Shown in pieces: positions 7,683-17,400 of a DNA stretch of 49,782 bases. Under the pieces are notes generated by a model. It searched no databases and had not been told where the DNA came from. It saw only the letters and a list, made by a program, of their open reading frames with translations. Made by a program: the position numbers and the translations under genes. This DNA is from Halopseudomonas xiamenensis (GTDB lineage Bacteria; Pseudomonadota; Gammaproteobacteria; Pseudomonadales; Pseudomonadaceae), in contig NZ_JACLGO010000032.1 in the NCBI RefSeq assembly GCF_014219065.1, positions 1-49,782 of the forward strand. Reading direction: 5' to 3'. Position 1 is the first letter of the stretch; every line of letters starts with the position of its first letter.

Positions 7683-9356
7683 TTATTCCAGTCCCCATTG
7701 TGCCTGCTGGATCTCGATCACACTGCCATCCAGGTCTTTGGCATAGCCAACCCTCTCACCCGCCAGGCTGTCATCCGCCTCGGGCATCCGCAGCAGCTCG
7801 CCACCGGCCCGCTCAACAGCCTCGGCAAAGGCGTCGGGGGCGATGCTGCGGATTTCCATCTTCACCGGATTGTCCTGGTAGTGCTGGTTGCCACCGTTGG
7901 TCCAGTTCATCAGCACCAGTGCCGAACCACCATGGCCCTGCAGGATGTACTCGTTGTACATGCCGGGAATCGGCAGGTACATCAGTTGCCGGAAACCCAA
8001 CTGGTCGACATAGAACGCCCGGGCCTGTTCCAGGTCGCTGACGCCGATGCCGAAGGCGCCGAAGTAGGAATGCTGCGCCGTGGGGTCGGCCACCAGCTCG
8101 ATGAGGTTGTTGTTCAGGTCGCGCCCGAAGCCAACGGTGACTCCCAGCACCGGGTCGGTGGCCGGTGGCAGGGTGATACGTCCGCCGGCAGCGATGAAGG
8201 CGTCGATGTAGTCAGCCAGGTCGCGGATATAGAACACCAGCTTGCCGGGGTTCTGTCGAAAGTTGCGCGCCAGGCCGTCGGTGAACTCCATCAGTACCAC
8301 CTGCGAGCCGGTGCCATCGGCCGACGCCAGTACCACCTCATCCCGGTCGTCACGACTGCGCCGCTGCACTACGGTCATGCCCAGCCCGTTGGTATAGAAG
8401 GCTTCCGCGGCGGCCAGGTCCTCCACGCCGATGGCGGCGGCCCCGAGATAGGAGCGAATGGACTGGCGGATCTCGATCAGGTTGCCGTCATGGTCGCTGG
8501 CATAGCCGACACGGGTGTGTGGCAGATCCACTTCAGTGGACGGGGCCGGCTGGCGGAGGATGTCCGCGCCGGCACTGGCCAGGCTGTCAGCCAACGCCTG
8601 CGGATCGGCGCTGGCCAGCTGCAGTTTCACCGGGTTGTCCTGATAGTTCGGCTGGCTGCCATTGGTCCAGTGCATCAGCACCAGGGCGGAGCCGCCGGGC
8701 ACCGGCGATAACAGGGTGTATTCATCGTACAGGCCGGGCACCTGCAGGAACTCCTGCTCCGTCAGCCCCAGGGCGTCGCCATACAGGCGGCGCGCCTGCT
8801 GCAGGTCGCTGACACCGATACCGACCGCGGCGAGGAAGGAATCGGTGAGCGTGGGCACGCCGACCATCTCGATCAGGTTGTTGTCCGGGTCGCGCCCGAA
8901 ACCCACCAGGGTGCCGTCATACTCCGCCTGCGGACTGGGCGGGGCTGTGATGCGCCCGCCGGCGGCCTCGAAGCGTTCGGCGAAGGCGGCGGCATCCTTG
9001 GCATAGAACACCAGCTTGCCCGGATTCTGCTGGTAATGGCGGCCGACACCATCGGTGAACTCCATCAACAACAGCTGCGAGCCGCGGCGGTCAGCCGACT
9101 CCATGACCACTTCGATGCGGTCTTCCCTGGTCAGCCGTTGCAGTTCGCGCATGCCCAGGCCGTTGCGGTAGAAGCTGACTGCGGCGTCAAGATCGGTGAC
9201 CCCAAGGCCGATCGCCTCGAGGTAGCTCGGGTTGGTTGCCGGCCTGGTCGGCGGCTCGGCGCTGTCGCTGCCTGATCCGCCACCGCCGAGACAGCCGGCA
9301 AGCAACAGCGGTAGCAGCAGGGTGGTCAGCCAGCGCCGGGGAGTGGGCTTGTTCAT
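7683..9356 (-). CDS. Lipoprotein with four tandem VOC (glyoxalase-fold) modules, A-B-A-B
   Basis: A 557-residue protein. Residues 1-22 form a lipoprotein signal peptide with lipobox LLAGC, followed by a Gly/Ser linker, so it is membrane-anchored and faces the periplasm. Four VOC modules occupy about residues 44-165, 170-293, 296-420 and 428-552. Modules 1 and 3 share GLGM, LMEFTDG, QNPGKLVFY and GFGRD..NNLIE. Modules 2 and 4 share a PG.Y.EY segment, LM.WTNG, YQDNPVK and VGYA.D.DG..IEI. This points to duplication of a two-module unit. The first-strand metal His usual in glyoxalases is missing in all four (AIGLGV, AVGIGV, AAIGV, AFGIGV), while the last-strand Glu is kept. Its substrate is unknown. 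Confidence 0.85.
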   Translation of the reverse strand: MNKPTPRRWLTTLLLPLLLAGCLGGGGSGSDSAEPPTRPATNPSYLEAIGLGVTDLDAAVSFYRNGLGMRELQRLTREDRIEVVMESADRRGSQLLLMEFTDGVGRHYQQNPGKLVFYAKDAAAFAERFEAAGGRITAPPSPQAEYDGTLVGFGRDPDNNLIEMVGVPTLTDSFLAAVGIGVSDLQQARRLYGDALGLTEQEFLQVPGLYDEYTLLSPVPGGSALVLMHWTNGSQPNYQDNPVKLQLASADPQALADSLASAGADILRQPAPSTEVDLPHTRVGYASDHDGNLIEIRQSIRSYLGAAAIGVEDLAAAEAFYTNGLGMTVVQRRSRDDRDEVVLASADGTGSQVVLMEFTDGLARNFRQNPGKLVFYIRDLADYIDAFIAAGGRITLPPATDPVLGVTVGFGRDLNNNLIELVADPTAQHSYFGAFGIGVSDLEQARAFYVDQLGFRQLMYLPIPGMYNEYILQGHGGSALVLMNWTNGGNQHYQDNPVKMEIRSIAPDAFAEAVERAGGELLRMPEADDSLAGERVGYAKDLDGSVIEIQQAQWGLE

Positions 9357-9387
9357 GAGGATTCCTTGTTATTGTTCTGGAATAGAA

Positions 9388-9401
9388 TGAATGTTCGTTC
9401 A
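9388..9401. promoter_or_regulatory. TetR-type operator-like palindrome upstream of the VOC lipoprotein
   Basis: TGAATGTTCGTTCA is an imperfect palindrome (TGAA.G..C.TTCA) 32 bases upstream of the lipoprotein start. Such 14-base TGAA...TTCA boxes are common for TetR-family repressors of stress and lipid genes. No tetR gene is in the window, so the regulator would act in trans. Confidence 0.35.
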
Positions 9402-9554
9402 TCTGGTATGGGTACAGTATCCGATCCGCTCGGGATGCGCCAGTACCGGCCCGGTATTCCGGCTGTTGGGGGCGGCGGGATTATTCACTGCCGGCTCGAT
9501 GGGGTAATATCGTCACCTTTCCGGACAGGCAGCTGTCGCAACAAGGTGATTTTC

Positions 9555-10901
9555 ATGACTTCCCTATCCGTAGCCCAATCGCTGTCCCAGCGCCTGGCCG
9601 GCATTGCTGAGGTCGAATGCGTGATCGCCGACATGAACGGCATACCCCGGGGCAAGGTGATCAACGCCCAGGCCTACGCGCAGGGGCGACGGGTGCAGAT
9701 GGCGCATGGGGTACTGGTGCAGTGCCTGACCGGGGAGTATCCGGACCCGCGCTACTATGGCTACGACGACAGTGATTTCATCCTGCGTACCATCCCCGAG
9801 CAGTTGCATGTCACGCCGTGGACGGCCTCGCCCAGGGCGCTGGCGCTGTGTGAAGCGCTGGAGGTGGACGGTACGCCATCTCGGCTGTCCTCGCGCAGCA
9901 TGTTGCGGCGGGTGGTGGAGCGCTACCAGGCCCACGGCTGGTCGCCGAAGGTGGCCACCGAGATCGAGTTCTATGTCTTCGAACACAATCCCGATGTGTT
10001 GCAGCCGTTCCGCCCGCCGGTCGGGCTGGATGGCCGGCGCGAGATCGGCAGCCAGGCATTCGCCCTGGGTTCGGTGACCGGCTTGCAGCCGTTCTTCGCC
10101 GAGCTGAAGGCCGGCATGGCGGCGGTGGGGATACCCTGCGAGGCGGTAATGCACGAGATGGGGTTGAGCCAGTACGAGGTCAACTTCATCCATGACGACC
10201 CGCTGCTGATCGCCGACCAGACCTTCCTGTTCAAGTACATGTTGCATGAGATCGCGCTCAAGCACGGCCTGATCGCGGTGTGCATGGCCAAGCCGCTGTC
10301 GAAGATGCCCGGCTCGTCCATGCATATCCACCAGAGCGTGGTGGACCAGGCCGGGCAGAATATCTTCACCGACGCTGGTAGCCAGCAGGCGACCCCGCTG
10401 TTCCAGCACTACATCGGCGGCCTGCAGGCCGGGCTGGGCGACCTGATCCTGTTGATGGCGCCGAACATCAACTCCTACCAACGCTACTGCCACACCTACG
10501 CCTCGCCCAACAACCTGTGCTGGTCGCAGGACAACCGGCGTACCGGGTTGCGCGTGCCGGCCAGCGAGCCGGATGCCCGGCGGGTGGAGAATCGCGTACC
10601 CGGCGCCGATGCCAACCCGTACCTGGCGATCGCCGCGACCCTGGCCGCCGGGCTGCATGGCATCGAGCGGCAGTTGCAGCCGGATCTGCCGGCCCAGGGC
10701 GAGTTCCAGGTGCCGGATGACCTGCGCCTGAGCTGTACCCTGCACCGGGCCATCCGCCGGCTGCGCATCAGTGAGGTGGCGGCGGACTTCTTCACCCCGG
10801 AGTTCATCGACGGTTATCTGGCCTGCAAGGAGCTGGAACTGGACAGCTTCATGGACGAGATCAGCCCCTGGGAGCGGCGCTATCTGGGCAGCCAGGTATA
10901 G
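9555..10901 (+). CDS. Glutamine-synthetase-family enzyme, probable gamma-glutamylpolyamine synthetase
   Basis: A 448-residue cytoplasmic ATP-dependent ligase of the GS fold. The N-terminal beta-grasp part has DMNGIPRGKV. The catalytic part has EIEFYVFEHNPD (E136, E138), HEMGLSQYEVNF, then KPLSKMPGSSMHIHQS and the NRRTGLRVP..EPDARRVENR stretch, the PuuA/PauA pattern. Such enzymes glutamylate putrescine, spermidine or similar amines as the first catabolic step. The ATG at 9555 is chosen because the N-terminus then matches the family and AAGGTG lies 8 bases upstream; an in-frame start at 9366 would run through the divergent promoter. It stands alone, so the exact amine cannot be fixed. Confidence 0.82.
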   Translation: MTSLSVAQSLSQRLAGIAEVECVIADMNGIPRGKVINAQAYAQGRRVQMAHGVLVQCLTGEYPDPRYYGYDDSDFILRTIPEQLHVTPWTASPRALALCEALEVDGTPSRLSSRSMLRRVVERYQAHGWSPKVATEIEFYVFEHNPDVLQPFRPPVGLDGRREIGSQAFALGSVTGLQPFFAELKAGMAAVGIPCEAVMHEMGLSQYEVNFIHDDPLLIADQTFLFKYMLHEIALKHGLIAVCMAKPLSKMPGSSMHIHQSVVDQAGQNIFTDAGSQQATPLFQHYIGGLQAGLGDLILLMAPNINSYQRYCHTYASPNNLCWSQDNRRTGLRVPASEPDARRVENRVPGADANPYLAIAATLAAGLHGIERQLQPDLPAQGEFQVPDDLRLSCTLHRAIRRLRISEVAADFFTPEFIDGYLACKELELDSFMDEISPWERRYLGSQV

Positions 10902-10936
10902 CCGCCGACCCTTTCCACGGAACTAACGGAGGTGCC

Positions 10937-13900
10937 ATGCAGGCTGCCCAGGATCTCGCCCCCGGTCTGATGATCATCCACGGCAACCGCCTGGAGAACC
11001 TGCGCCAACTGGTGGTCGACTGGCTGCGTGCACATCCGCTGGCGCCGCTGGAGAACGAGGTGATGCTGGTGCAGAGCAACGGCATCGCCCAGTGGCTGCG
11101 CATGGCCCTGGCGGCGGACCCGGAGCAGGGCGGCTGTGGCATCGCCGCCGCGCTGGAGGTGCAGTTGCCGGCGCGCTTTCTGTGGGATGCCTACCGCAGC
11201 GTGCTGGGGCGTGCGGCGGTGCCGGAAACCTCGCCGCTGGACAAGCAGCCGCTGACCTGGCGGCTGATGCGCCTGTTGCCGGCGCTGCTCGCGCAGCCGG
11301 GGTTCGAGCCGCTACAGCGCTTCCTCGCCGATGACCACGACTGCCGCAAGCGCTACCAGCTGGCCGAGCGCCTGGCTGATCTGTTCGACCAATACCAGGT
11401 GTATCGCGCCGACTGGTTGAATGACTGGGCCGCCGGGCACGACCGCATCGCTCTGGCACGCCAGGGCCATCGGCAGCTGGAGCCGCAGGAGTGCTGGCAG
11501 CCGGCGCTGTGGCGGGCGGTGCTGGCCGATGTCGGCGCCGAACGGCTGAGCGACAGCCGGGCCGGTATCCACCCACGCTTCGTCGAGCATCTGCTGGTTG
11601 CTGGGCAGCGGCCGGCCGGGCTGCCGCGCCGGGTGGTGGTGTTCGGTATTTCCTCGCTGCCGGCGCAGACCCTGGAGGCACTGGCGGTGATCGGCCGCTT
11701 CAGCCAGGTATTGCTGGCGGTGCTCAACCCCTGCCAGTACCACTGGGGAGATATCGTCGCCGACCAGGACCTGCTGCGTCATCAGTACCGGCGCCAGCAG
11801 CGTCGCCCCGGCGTGCCGCTGCAGCTGGATGACGCGCTGCTGCACCAGCACGCCCATCCGCTGCTGGCGGCCTGGGGCAAGCAGGGCCGGGACTACATCA
11901 ACCTGCTCGACCAGCATGATGAGCGTGGCAGCTATGAGTCGCGCTTCGCCGCGATTAATGGCGGGCGGGTCGACCTGTTCGAGGCGCCGGCCGGCCAGAC
12001 CCTGTTGCAGCAGCTGCAGCAGGACATTCTCGAACTGCGGCCGCTGGCGGAAAGCCGCGACCAGTGGCCGCCGGTCCGGCCCGCGGAGGATGCCTCGCTG
12101 CGTTTCCAGGTGGCGCACAGCGCCCAGCGCGAGGTGGAGATCCTGCATGACCAACTGCTGGCGGCCTTCGACCGCGACCCGAGCCTGAAGCCCCGGGACA
12201 TCATCGTCATGGTGCCGGACGTGAACAATTATGCCGCCCATGTGCAGGCGGTGTTCGGCCAGTACCCGACCGACGATCCCCGGCACATACCCTTTACCCT
12301 GGCCGACCAGGGCCAGCGTGGCCAGGAGCCGCTGCTGATCGCCCTGGAGCACCTGCTGCGCCTGCCCGATAGCCGCCTGCCGGTCAGCGAGGTGCTCGAC
12401 CTGCTGGACGTGCCCGCGCTGCGCGGGCGCTTCGGCCTGGGCGAGGCCGACCTGCCGACCCTGCAGCGCTGGATCGAGGGCGCCGGTATCCGTTGGGGGC
12501 TGGACCAGCAGCGGCGCGAGGCCCAGGGGCTGCCCGCGGGGCTGGACAACAACAGCTGGCGCTTCGGCATGCGGCGCATGCTGCTCGGCTATGCCTGCGG
12601 CGCGGCCCCGGCCTGGCAGGGAATCGAGCCCTATGACGAGATCGGCGGGCTGGATGCGGCGCTGATCGGCCCCCTGAGCCAGTTGCTCGAGCGCCTGGGC
12701 GAGCATGAGCGGGTGCTGGGCCAACCGGCGCCGCCGGTGCAGTGGGGCGAGCGCCTGCGCCAGTTGCTGGAGGACTTCTTCCTGGCCGAGGGCGAGCGCG
12801 ACCAACTGCTGCTGGCGCAACTGCAGGAAGGTCTGGAACACTGGCTGGAGCTGTGCGACTCGGTGGGGCTGGTGGAGCCACTGCCGCTGACCGTGGTCGC
12901 CGAAGCCTGGCTGGCCAGTGTCGGCCAGTCCAGTCTCAGCCAGCGGTTTCTCGCCGGTGCGGTGAACATCTGCACATTGATGCCGATGCGCGCTATCCCG
13001 TTCCGCCATATCTGCCTGCTGGGCATGAACGATGGTGACTACCCCCGGGCCCAGCCGCCGCTGGATTTCGACCTGATGGGCAATGACTACCGCCCCGGCG
13101 ACCGTTCGCGCCGCGAGGATGACCGTTACCTGCTGCTGGAGGCCTTGCTGTCGGCCCGCGATGGCCTGAGCATCAGCTGGGTCGGGCGTAGCATCCGCGA
13201 CAACAGCGAACGGCCGCCGTCGGTGCTGGTCGGCCAGTTGCGCGATCACCTGGCCGCCGGCTGGCAGCTCGAAGGCGGCGCTGACCTGCTCGCCGCGTTG
13301 ACCACCGAGCACCCGCTGCAGCCGTTCAGTCGCCGCTATTTCGATGGGCGCAGCGCCCTGTTCAGCTACGCCGGCGAATGGCGTGCATTGCACGAAGGTG
13401 GCGGCGTGCGCCAGGCCGATAGGCCGCTGGACGCATTGCCGGCACCGGCGCCGATCGAGGCGGACAGCCTGCAGCACTTTTTGCGCAGCCCGGTGGAGCA
13501 CTTCTTCGCCACCCGGCTCAAGGTGCATCTGCGCGAGCAGGACAGCATCACCGAGGATGACGAGCCCTTTGCCCTGGACGGTCTGGACCGGCATCAGCTC
13601 AGCCAGTGGCTGCTGCAACAGGCGGTGGCCGAGCCGCAGGCGGACTGGGATGAGCGCCTGCAGCAGGCCGCCGCGCGCCTGAGTGCCCGAGGCGAGCTGC
13701 CACTGGCCGGCTTCGGCGAGCTGGTCCGCGAGCAGTTGCTCAGCCCGCTGCAGGATCAACTGGCACGTTACCGCGAGCAGCTGCTGCTGTGGGACCAGCC
13801 GCAGGCGCAACCCCTGGCCCTGACAGTAGCGACCCCGGACCTTGCGCTGCGCAGCTGGCTGGGCGCCGTACGCGGTTCATCCAGCCAGGCCGGCGCGGCG

Positions 13901-14404
13901 CGGGTGGTGCTGATCACTGGCAGGCTGCTGGACAACAAGGGCAAGGAGCTGCGCTGGCGCAAGCTGCTGGCGGACTGGTGCCTGCATGTGCTGGCCGCCG
14001 CCAGCGGCCATGGATTGCAGACCCAGCTGATTGGCGAGGATGCCAGTGTGCTGATCCGGCCACTGGATGCCGCGCCGGCGCGGGCGCTGGCCGAGGCCTG
14101 GCTTGAGGCCCGTCAGCAGGGGCTGCAGCGCCCGCTGCCGGTCGCCCTGGAAACTGCCTTCGCCTACCTCGGCGGCAAGGACGAGCAGCGCATGGCCAGG
14201 GCGCAGGGCTGCTACGAAGGCTCGGCCTACCTGACCGGCGAAATGCACAAGAGCCTGGCGCTGCAGCGCAGCTACCCGGACTTCGCCAGCCTGTGGCAGG
14301 ACGGTGAGTTCGAGCACTGGGCGCAGTTGCTGTATCAGCCGCTGGTCCAGGCCCAGGCCGAGCGCACATTGCAGCTGACACGCAGCGGGGAGGATGAGGC
14401 ATGA
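10937..14404 (+). CDS. recC: Exodeoxyribonuclease V gamma subunit RecC
   Basis: A 1155-residue subunit of the RecBCD helicase-nuclease. It scans the 3' strand for Chi and splits the duplex ahead of the motors. The N-terminus has the RecC pattern of an inactivated SF1 helicase: IIHGNRLENLRQLVVDWL, ENEVMLVQSNGIAQWLRMALA, ARFLWDAYRSVL. Further on are DIIVMVPDVNNYAAHVQAVFG (about residue 420), the ICLLGMNDGDYPR segment, and a degenerate nuclease-like C-terminus. Length is close to E. coli RecC. GGAGGTGCC precedes the ATG. Its TGA overlaps the recB ATG. Confidence 0.95.
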   Translation: MQAAQDLAPGLMIIHGNRLENLRQLVVDWLRAHPLAPLENEVMLVQSNGIAQWLRMALAADPEQGGCGIAAALEVQLPARFLWDAYRSVLGRAAVPETSPLDKQPLTWRLMRLLPALLAQPGFEPLQRFLADDHDCRKRYQLAERLADLFDQYQVYRADWLNDWAAGHDRIALARQGHRQLEPQECWQPALWRAVLADVGAERLSDSRAGIHPRFVEHLLVAGQRPAGLPRRVVVFGISSLPAQTLEALAVIGRFSQVLLAVLNPCQYHWGDIVADQDLLRHQYRRQQRRPGVPLQLDDALLHQHAHPLLAAWGKQGRDYINLLDQHDERGSYESRFAAINGGRVDLFEAPAGQTLLQQLQQDILELRPLAESRDQWPPVRPAEDASLRFQVAHSAQREVEILHDQLLAAFDRDPSLKPRDIIVMVPDVNNYAAHVQAVFGQYPTDDPRHIPFTLADQGQRGQEPLLIALEHLLRLPDSRLPVSEVLDLLDVPALRGRFGLGEADLPTLQRWIEGAGIRWGLDQQRREAQGLPAGLDNNSWRFGMRRMLLGYACGAAPAWQGIEPYDEIGGLDAALIGPLSQLLERLGEHERVLGQPAPPVQWGERLRQLLEDFFLAEGERDQLLLAQLQEGLEHWLELCDSVGLVEPLPLTVVAEAWLASVGQSSLSQRFLAGAVNICTLMPMRAIPFRHICLLGMNDGDYPRAQPPLDFDLMGNDYRPGDRSRREDDRYLLLEALLSARDGLSISWVGRSIRDNSERPPSVLVGQLRDHLAAGWQLEGGADLLAALTTEHPLQPFSRRYFDGRSALFSYAGEWRALHEGGGVRQADRPLDALPAPAPIEADSLQHFLRSPVEHFFATRLKVHLREQDSITEDDEPFALDGLDRHQLSQWLLQQAVAEPQADWDERLQQAAARLSARGELPLAGFGELVREQLLSPLQDQLARYREQLLLWDQPQAQPLALTVATPDLALRSWLGAVRGSSSQAGAARVVLITGRLLDNKGKELRWRKLLADWCLHVLAAASGHGLQTQLIGEDASVLIRPLDAAPARALAEAWLEARQQGLQRPLPVALETAFAYLGGKDEQRMARAQGCYEGSAYLTGEMHKSLALQRSYPDFASLWQDGEFEHWAQLLYQPLVQAQAERTLQLTRSGEDEA

Positions 14405-17400
14405 GTGGCACCCAGACACCGCTGGCGCTGCGTTGCCCACTGCGTGGCAGCCGGCTGATCGAGGCCAGCGCCGGCACCGGCAAGACCTTCACCATTTCCG
14501 CGCTGTATCTGCGCCTGGTGCTGGGTCACGGTGGCGAGACGGGCTTTGGCCGCGAGCTGCTGCCGCCGGATATCCTGGTGGTGACCTTCACCGATGCCGC
14601 CACCCAGGAGCTGCGTGACCGTATCCGTGCCCGGCTGGTGCAGGCGGCGCAGGCCTTTCGCGGCGAGCTGGACGACCCCGATCCGATCCTCAGTGGACTG
14701 CTCGCCGCCATCGACCCGGCCGAGCACCCCGGCAGCGCCCGCAAGCTGGATATCGCCGCCCAGTGGATGGACCAGGCGGCGGTATCCACCATCCACAGCT
14801 GGTGCCAGCGCATGCTGCGCGAACATGCCTTCGACAGCGGCAGCCTGTTCGAGCAGAGCCTGGAGACCGACCACAGCGACTTGTTGGCGCAGGTGGTGCG
14901 CGACTACTGGCGCCAGCACTGCTATCCCCTGCAGGGTGCGGCGCTGGGCTGGGTCAACAGTCACTGGCAGCAGCCGGATCAACTGGGCCTGCAGGTGCGC
15001 CGCTGGCTGGATGCTCCGGTCGCAGAGCAGCCGCCCAGCCTGCAGGCGCTGCTCGACCAGACCCTGCAACAGGCCGAGGCCTTGCTGCAGCAAATCCGCC
15101 AGCCGTGGCCGGCCTGGCTGGATGAGCTGCAGCGGTTCTTCGACCAGTGCTGCGAGGCCGGCAAGTTCAATGGCAACAAGCTCAAGCCGACTATCTACCA
15201 GCCGCGGCTCGATCAGCTGCGCGCCTGGTGCGCCGGCAGCGGTGAGCTGAACTTCAAGAAAGACAACTTCAAGCGCCTGACCCACGAGGGGCTGCAGGAT
15301 GCCTGCAAGAAAGGCGTCGAGCTGGAACTGTCCGCGGCAGTCTGCGCGGCGCTGGATGACATGGCCACCCTGCAGCAGCGGCTTGAGCTGTTGCCCGATC
15401 CGGCGCAACCGGCGCTGCTGCACGCCGCCGGCTGGATCAGCCAGCGCTTCGAGGCGGAAAAGCAGCGCAGGGCGCAGATGGGCTTCGATGACATGCTCAG
15501 CCGGCTGGATGCGGCGCTGCAGGGGCCGAACGGCGAGCGCCTGGCCGAGGTCATCCGCCGCCAGTTCCCGGTGGCGTTGATCGATGAGTTCCAGGATACC
15601 GATCCGCTGCAGTACCGCATCTTCGATCGTATCTACCGGGTCGAACAGAACGACCCGGACACTGCGCTGCTGCTGATCGGTGATCCCAAGCAGGCGATCT
15701 ACGCCTTCCGTGGCGCCGATATCCATACCTATCTCGGTGCGCGGGCCGCCACCGCCGGACGGCACGAGAACCTGGATACCAACTTCCGCTCCAGCCAGGC
15801 CATGGTCGCGGCGGTCAACCGGGTGTTCAGCCTGGCCGAGCAGAGCTGGCCGGCCGGCGCCTTTCTGTTCCGCCAGGGCGAGGCCAACCCGTTGCCATTC
15901 CTGCCGGTCGAGGCCAAGGGGCGCGCCGAGGTGTGGACGCGGCAGGGCCAGCCAGCCCCGGCACTGACCGCCTGGCGGCTGGACAGCGAACAGCCGTTGA
16001 GTGGCGAGCATTACCGCAGCCAGATGGCCGAACGCTGCGCCAGTGCCATGGTCGAGCTGTTACAGGCAGGCCAGCATGGGGCGGCGGGCTTCGACGATCC
16101 GCAGCGCGGCCTGCAGCCGGTGCGTCCGGCTGACATGGCGGTACTGGTGCGCACCGGCCGCGAGGCCCAGGCGATCCGCCAGGCGCTGGCGGCGCGGGGC
16201 GTGCGCAGCGTCTATCTGTCGGACAAGGATTCGGTGCTCGCCACCCTGGAGGCCGAAGATGTGCTGCGCTGGCTGCGGGCCTGTGCCGACCCCGGCAATG
16301 ACCGCCTGCTGCGGGCGGCGCTGGCCAGCCCGACGCTGGGCTTGAGCTGGGCCGAACTGGAACAGCTGAACCAGGATGAGCGCCTGTGGGAGCGCTGGGT
16401 CGACCAGTTCCGTGATTACCGCCAGCGCTGGCTACGGCAGGGGGTACTGCCGATGCTGCAGCGCCTGCTGCACGACTTCCGCCTGCCGGCGCGGCTGGTC
16501 GAGCAGGGGGACGGCGAGCGCCGGCTGACCAACCTGCTGCACCTGGCCGAGCTGCTGCAACAGGCGGCCCGCGAACTGGATGGCGAGCAGGCGCTGATCC
16601 GCCACCTGGCCGAGCTTATCCGCCGGGCACAGGAGGGCAGCGGCGGCGACGAGCAGATACTGCGCCTGGAGAGCGATGCCGATCTGGTCAAGGTGGTGAC
16701 CATCCACAAGTCCAAGGGCCTGGAGTATCCCCTGGTGTTCCTGCCGTTCATTGCCCACAGCCGGGCGGTGAAGGCCGGCGAGCCGGTGCGCATCCACGAT
16801 GGCCGGCGGGCCCAGTGGGTGCTGGAACCCACTGAAGAACAGTTGCAACAGGCCGGCCGCGAGCGCCTGGGCGAGGACCTGCGGCTGTTGTACGTGGCCC
16901 TGACCCGCGCCCGGCATGCCTGCTGGCTGGGGCTGGCGGACCTCAAGAGCGGACAGGGGCGCCAGTCGGTGCTGCACCACAGCGCCATCGCCTGGTTGCT
17001 GGCCGGTGGCGAGCCGTTGCCCGAGCCGGCCAGCCTGGCGGGCTGGCTCGACCGCTGGCGGCAGCAGGATGACGCCGTGGTCGCCGTAGCGCCGGCGCCC
17101 GAGGTCGGCGAGCAGCAATACCAGCCGGTACTCGACAGCGCTGGACAGTTGCGCGAGCGCCGCCCGACCCATGCACCCTTCGAGTCCTGGTGGATCGGCT
17201 CCTACAGCGCCCTGGCGGTGGGCAGCGACACGCCGGACTCGCCGCTGTCCGGGCAGCTCAACGATGATGAGCGCAGCCACCGCTTCCTGCCGCTCAGGGC
17301 CGGCGAGACGCCCAGTATCCATCGCTTCCCCCGCGGTCCGCAGCCGGGCACCTTCCTGCATGGGCTGCTGGAGCTGGCCGGGCGCGAAGGCTTTGCCCGG

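Noticed and set aside
9366..9554. 63-codon N-terminal extension of the glutamine-synthetase-like gene
   Set aside because: It overlaps the divergent promoter and operator region and has no family similarity. ATG at 9555 with AAGGTG upstream fits better.
11312..13810. 832-codon minus-strand frame inside recC
   Set aside because: Shadow of recC: Gln- and Leu-rich composition, no motifs, no ribosome site.
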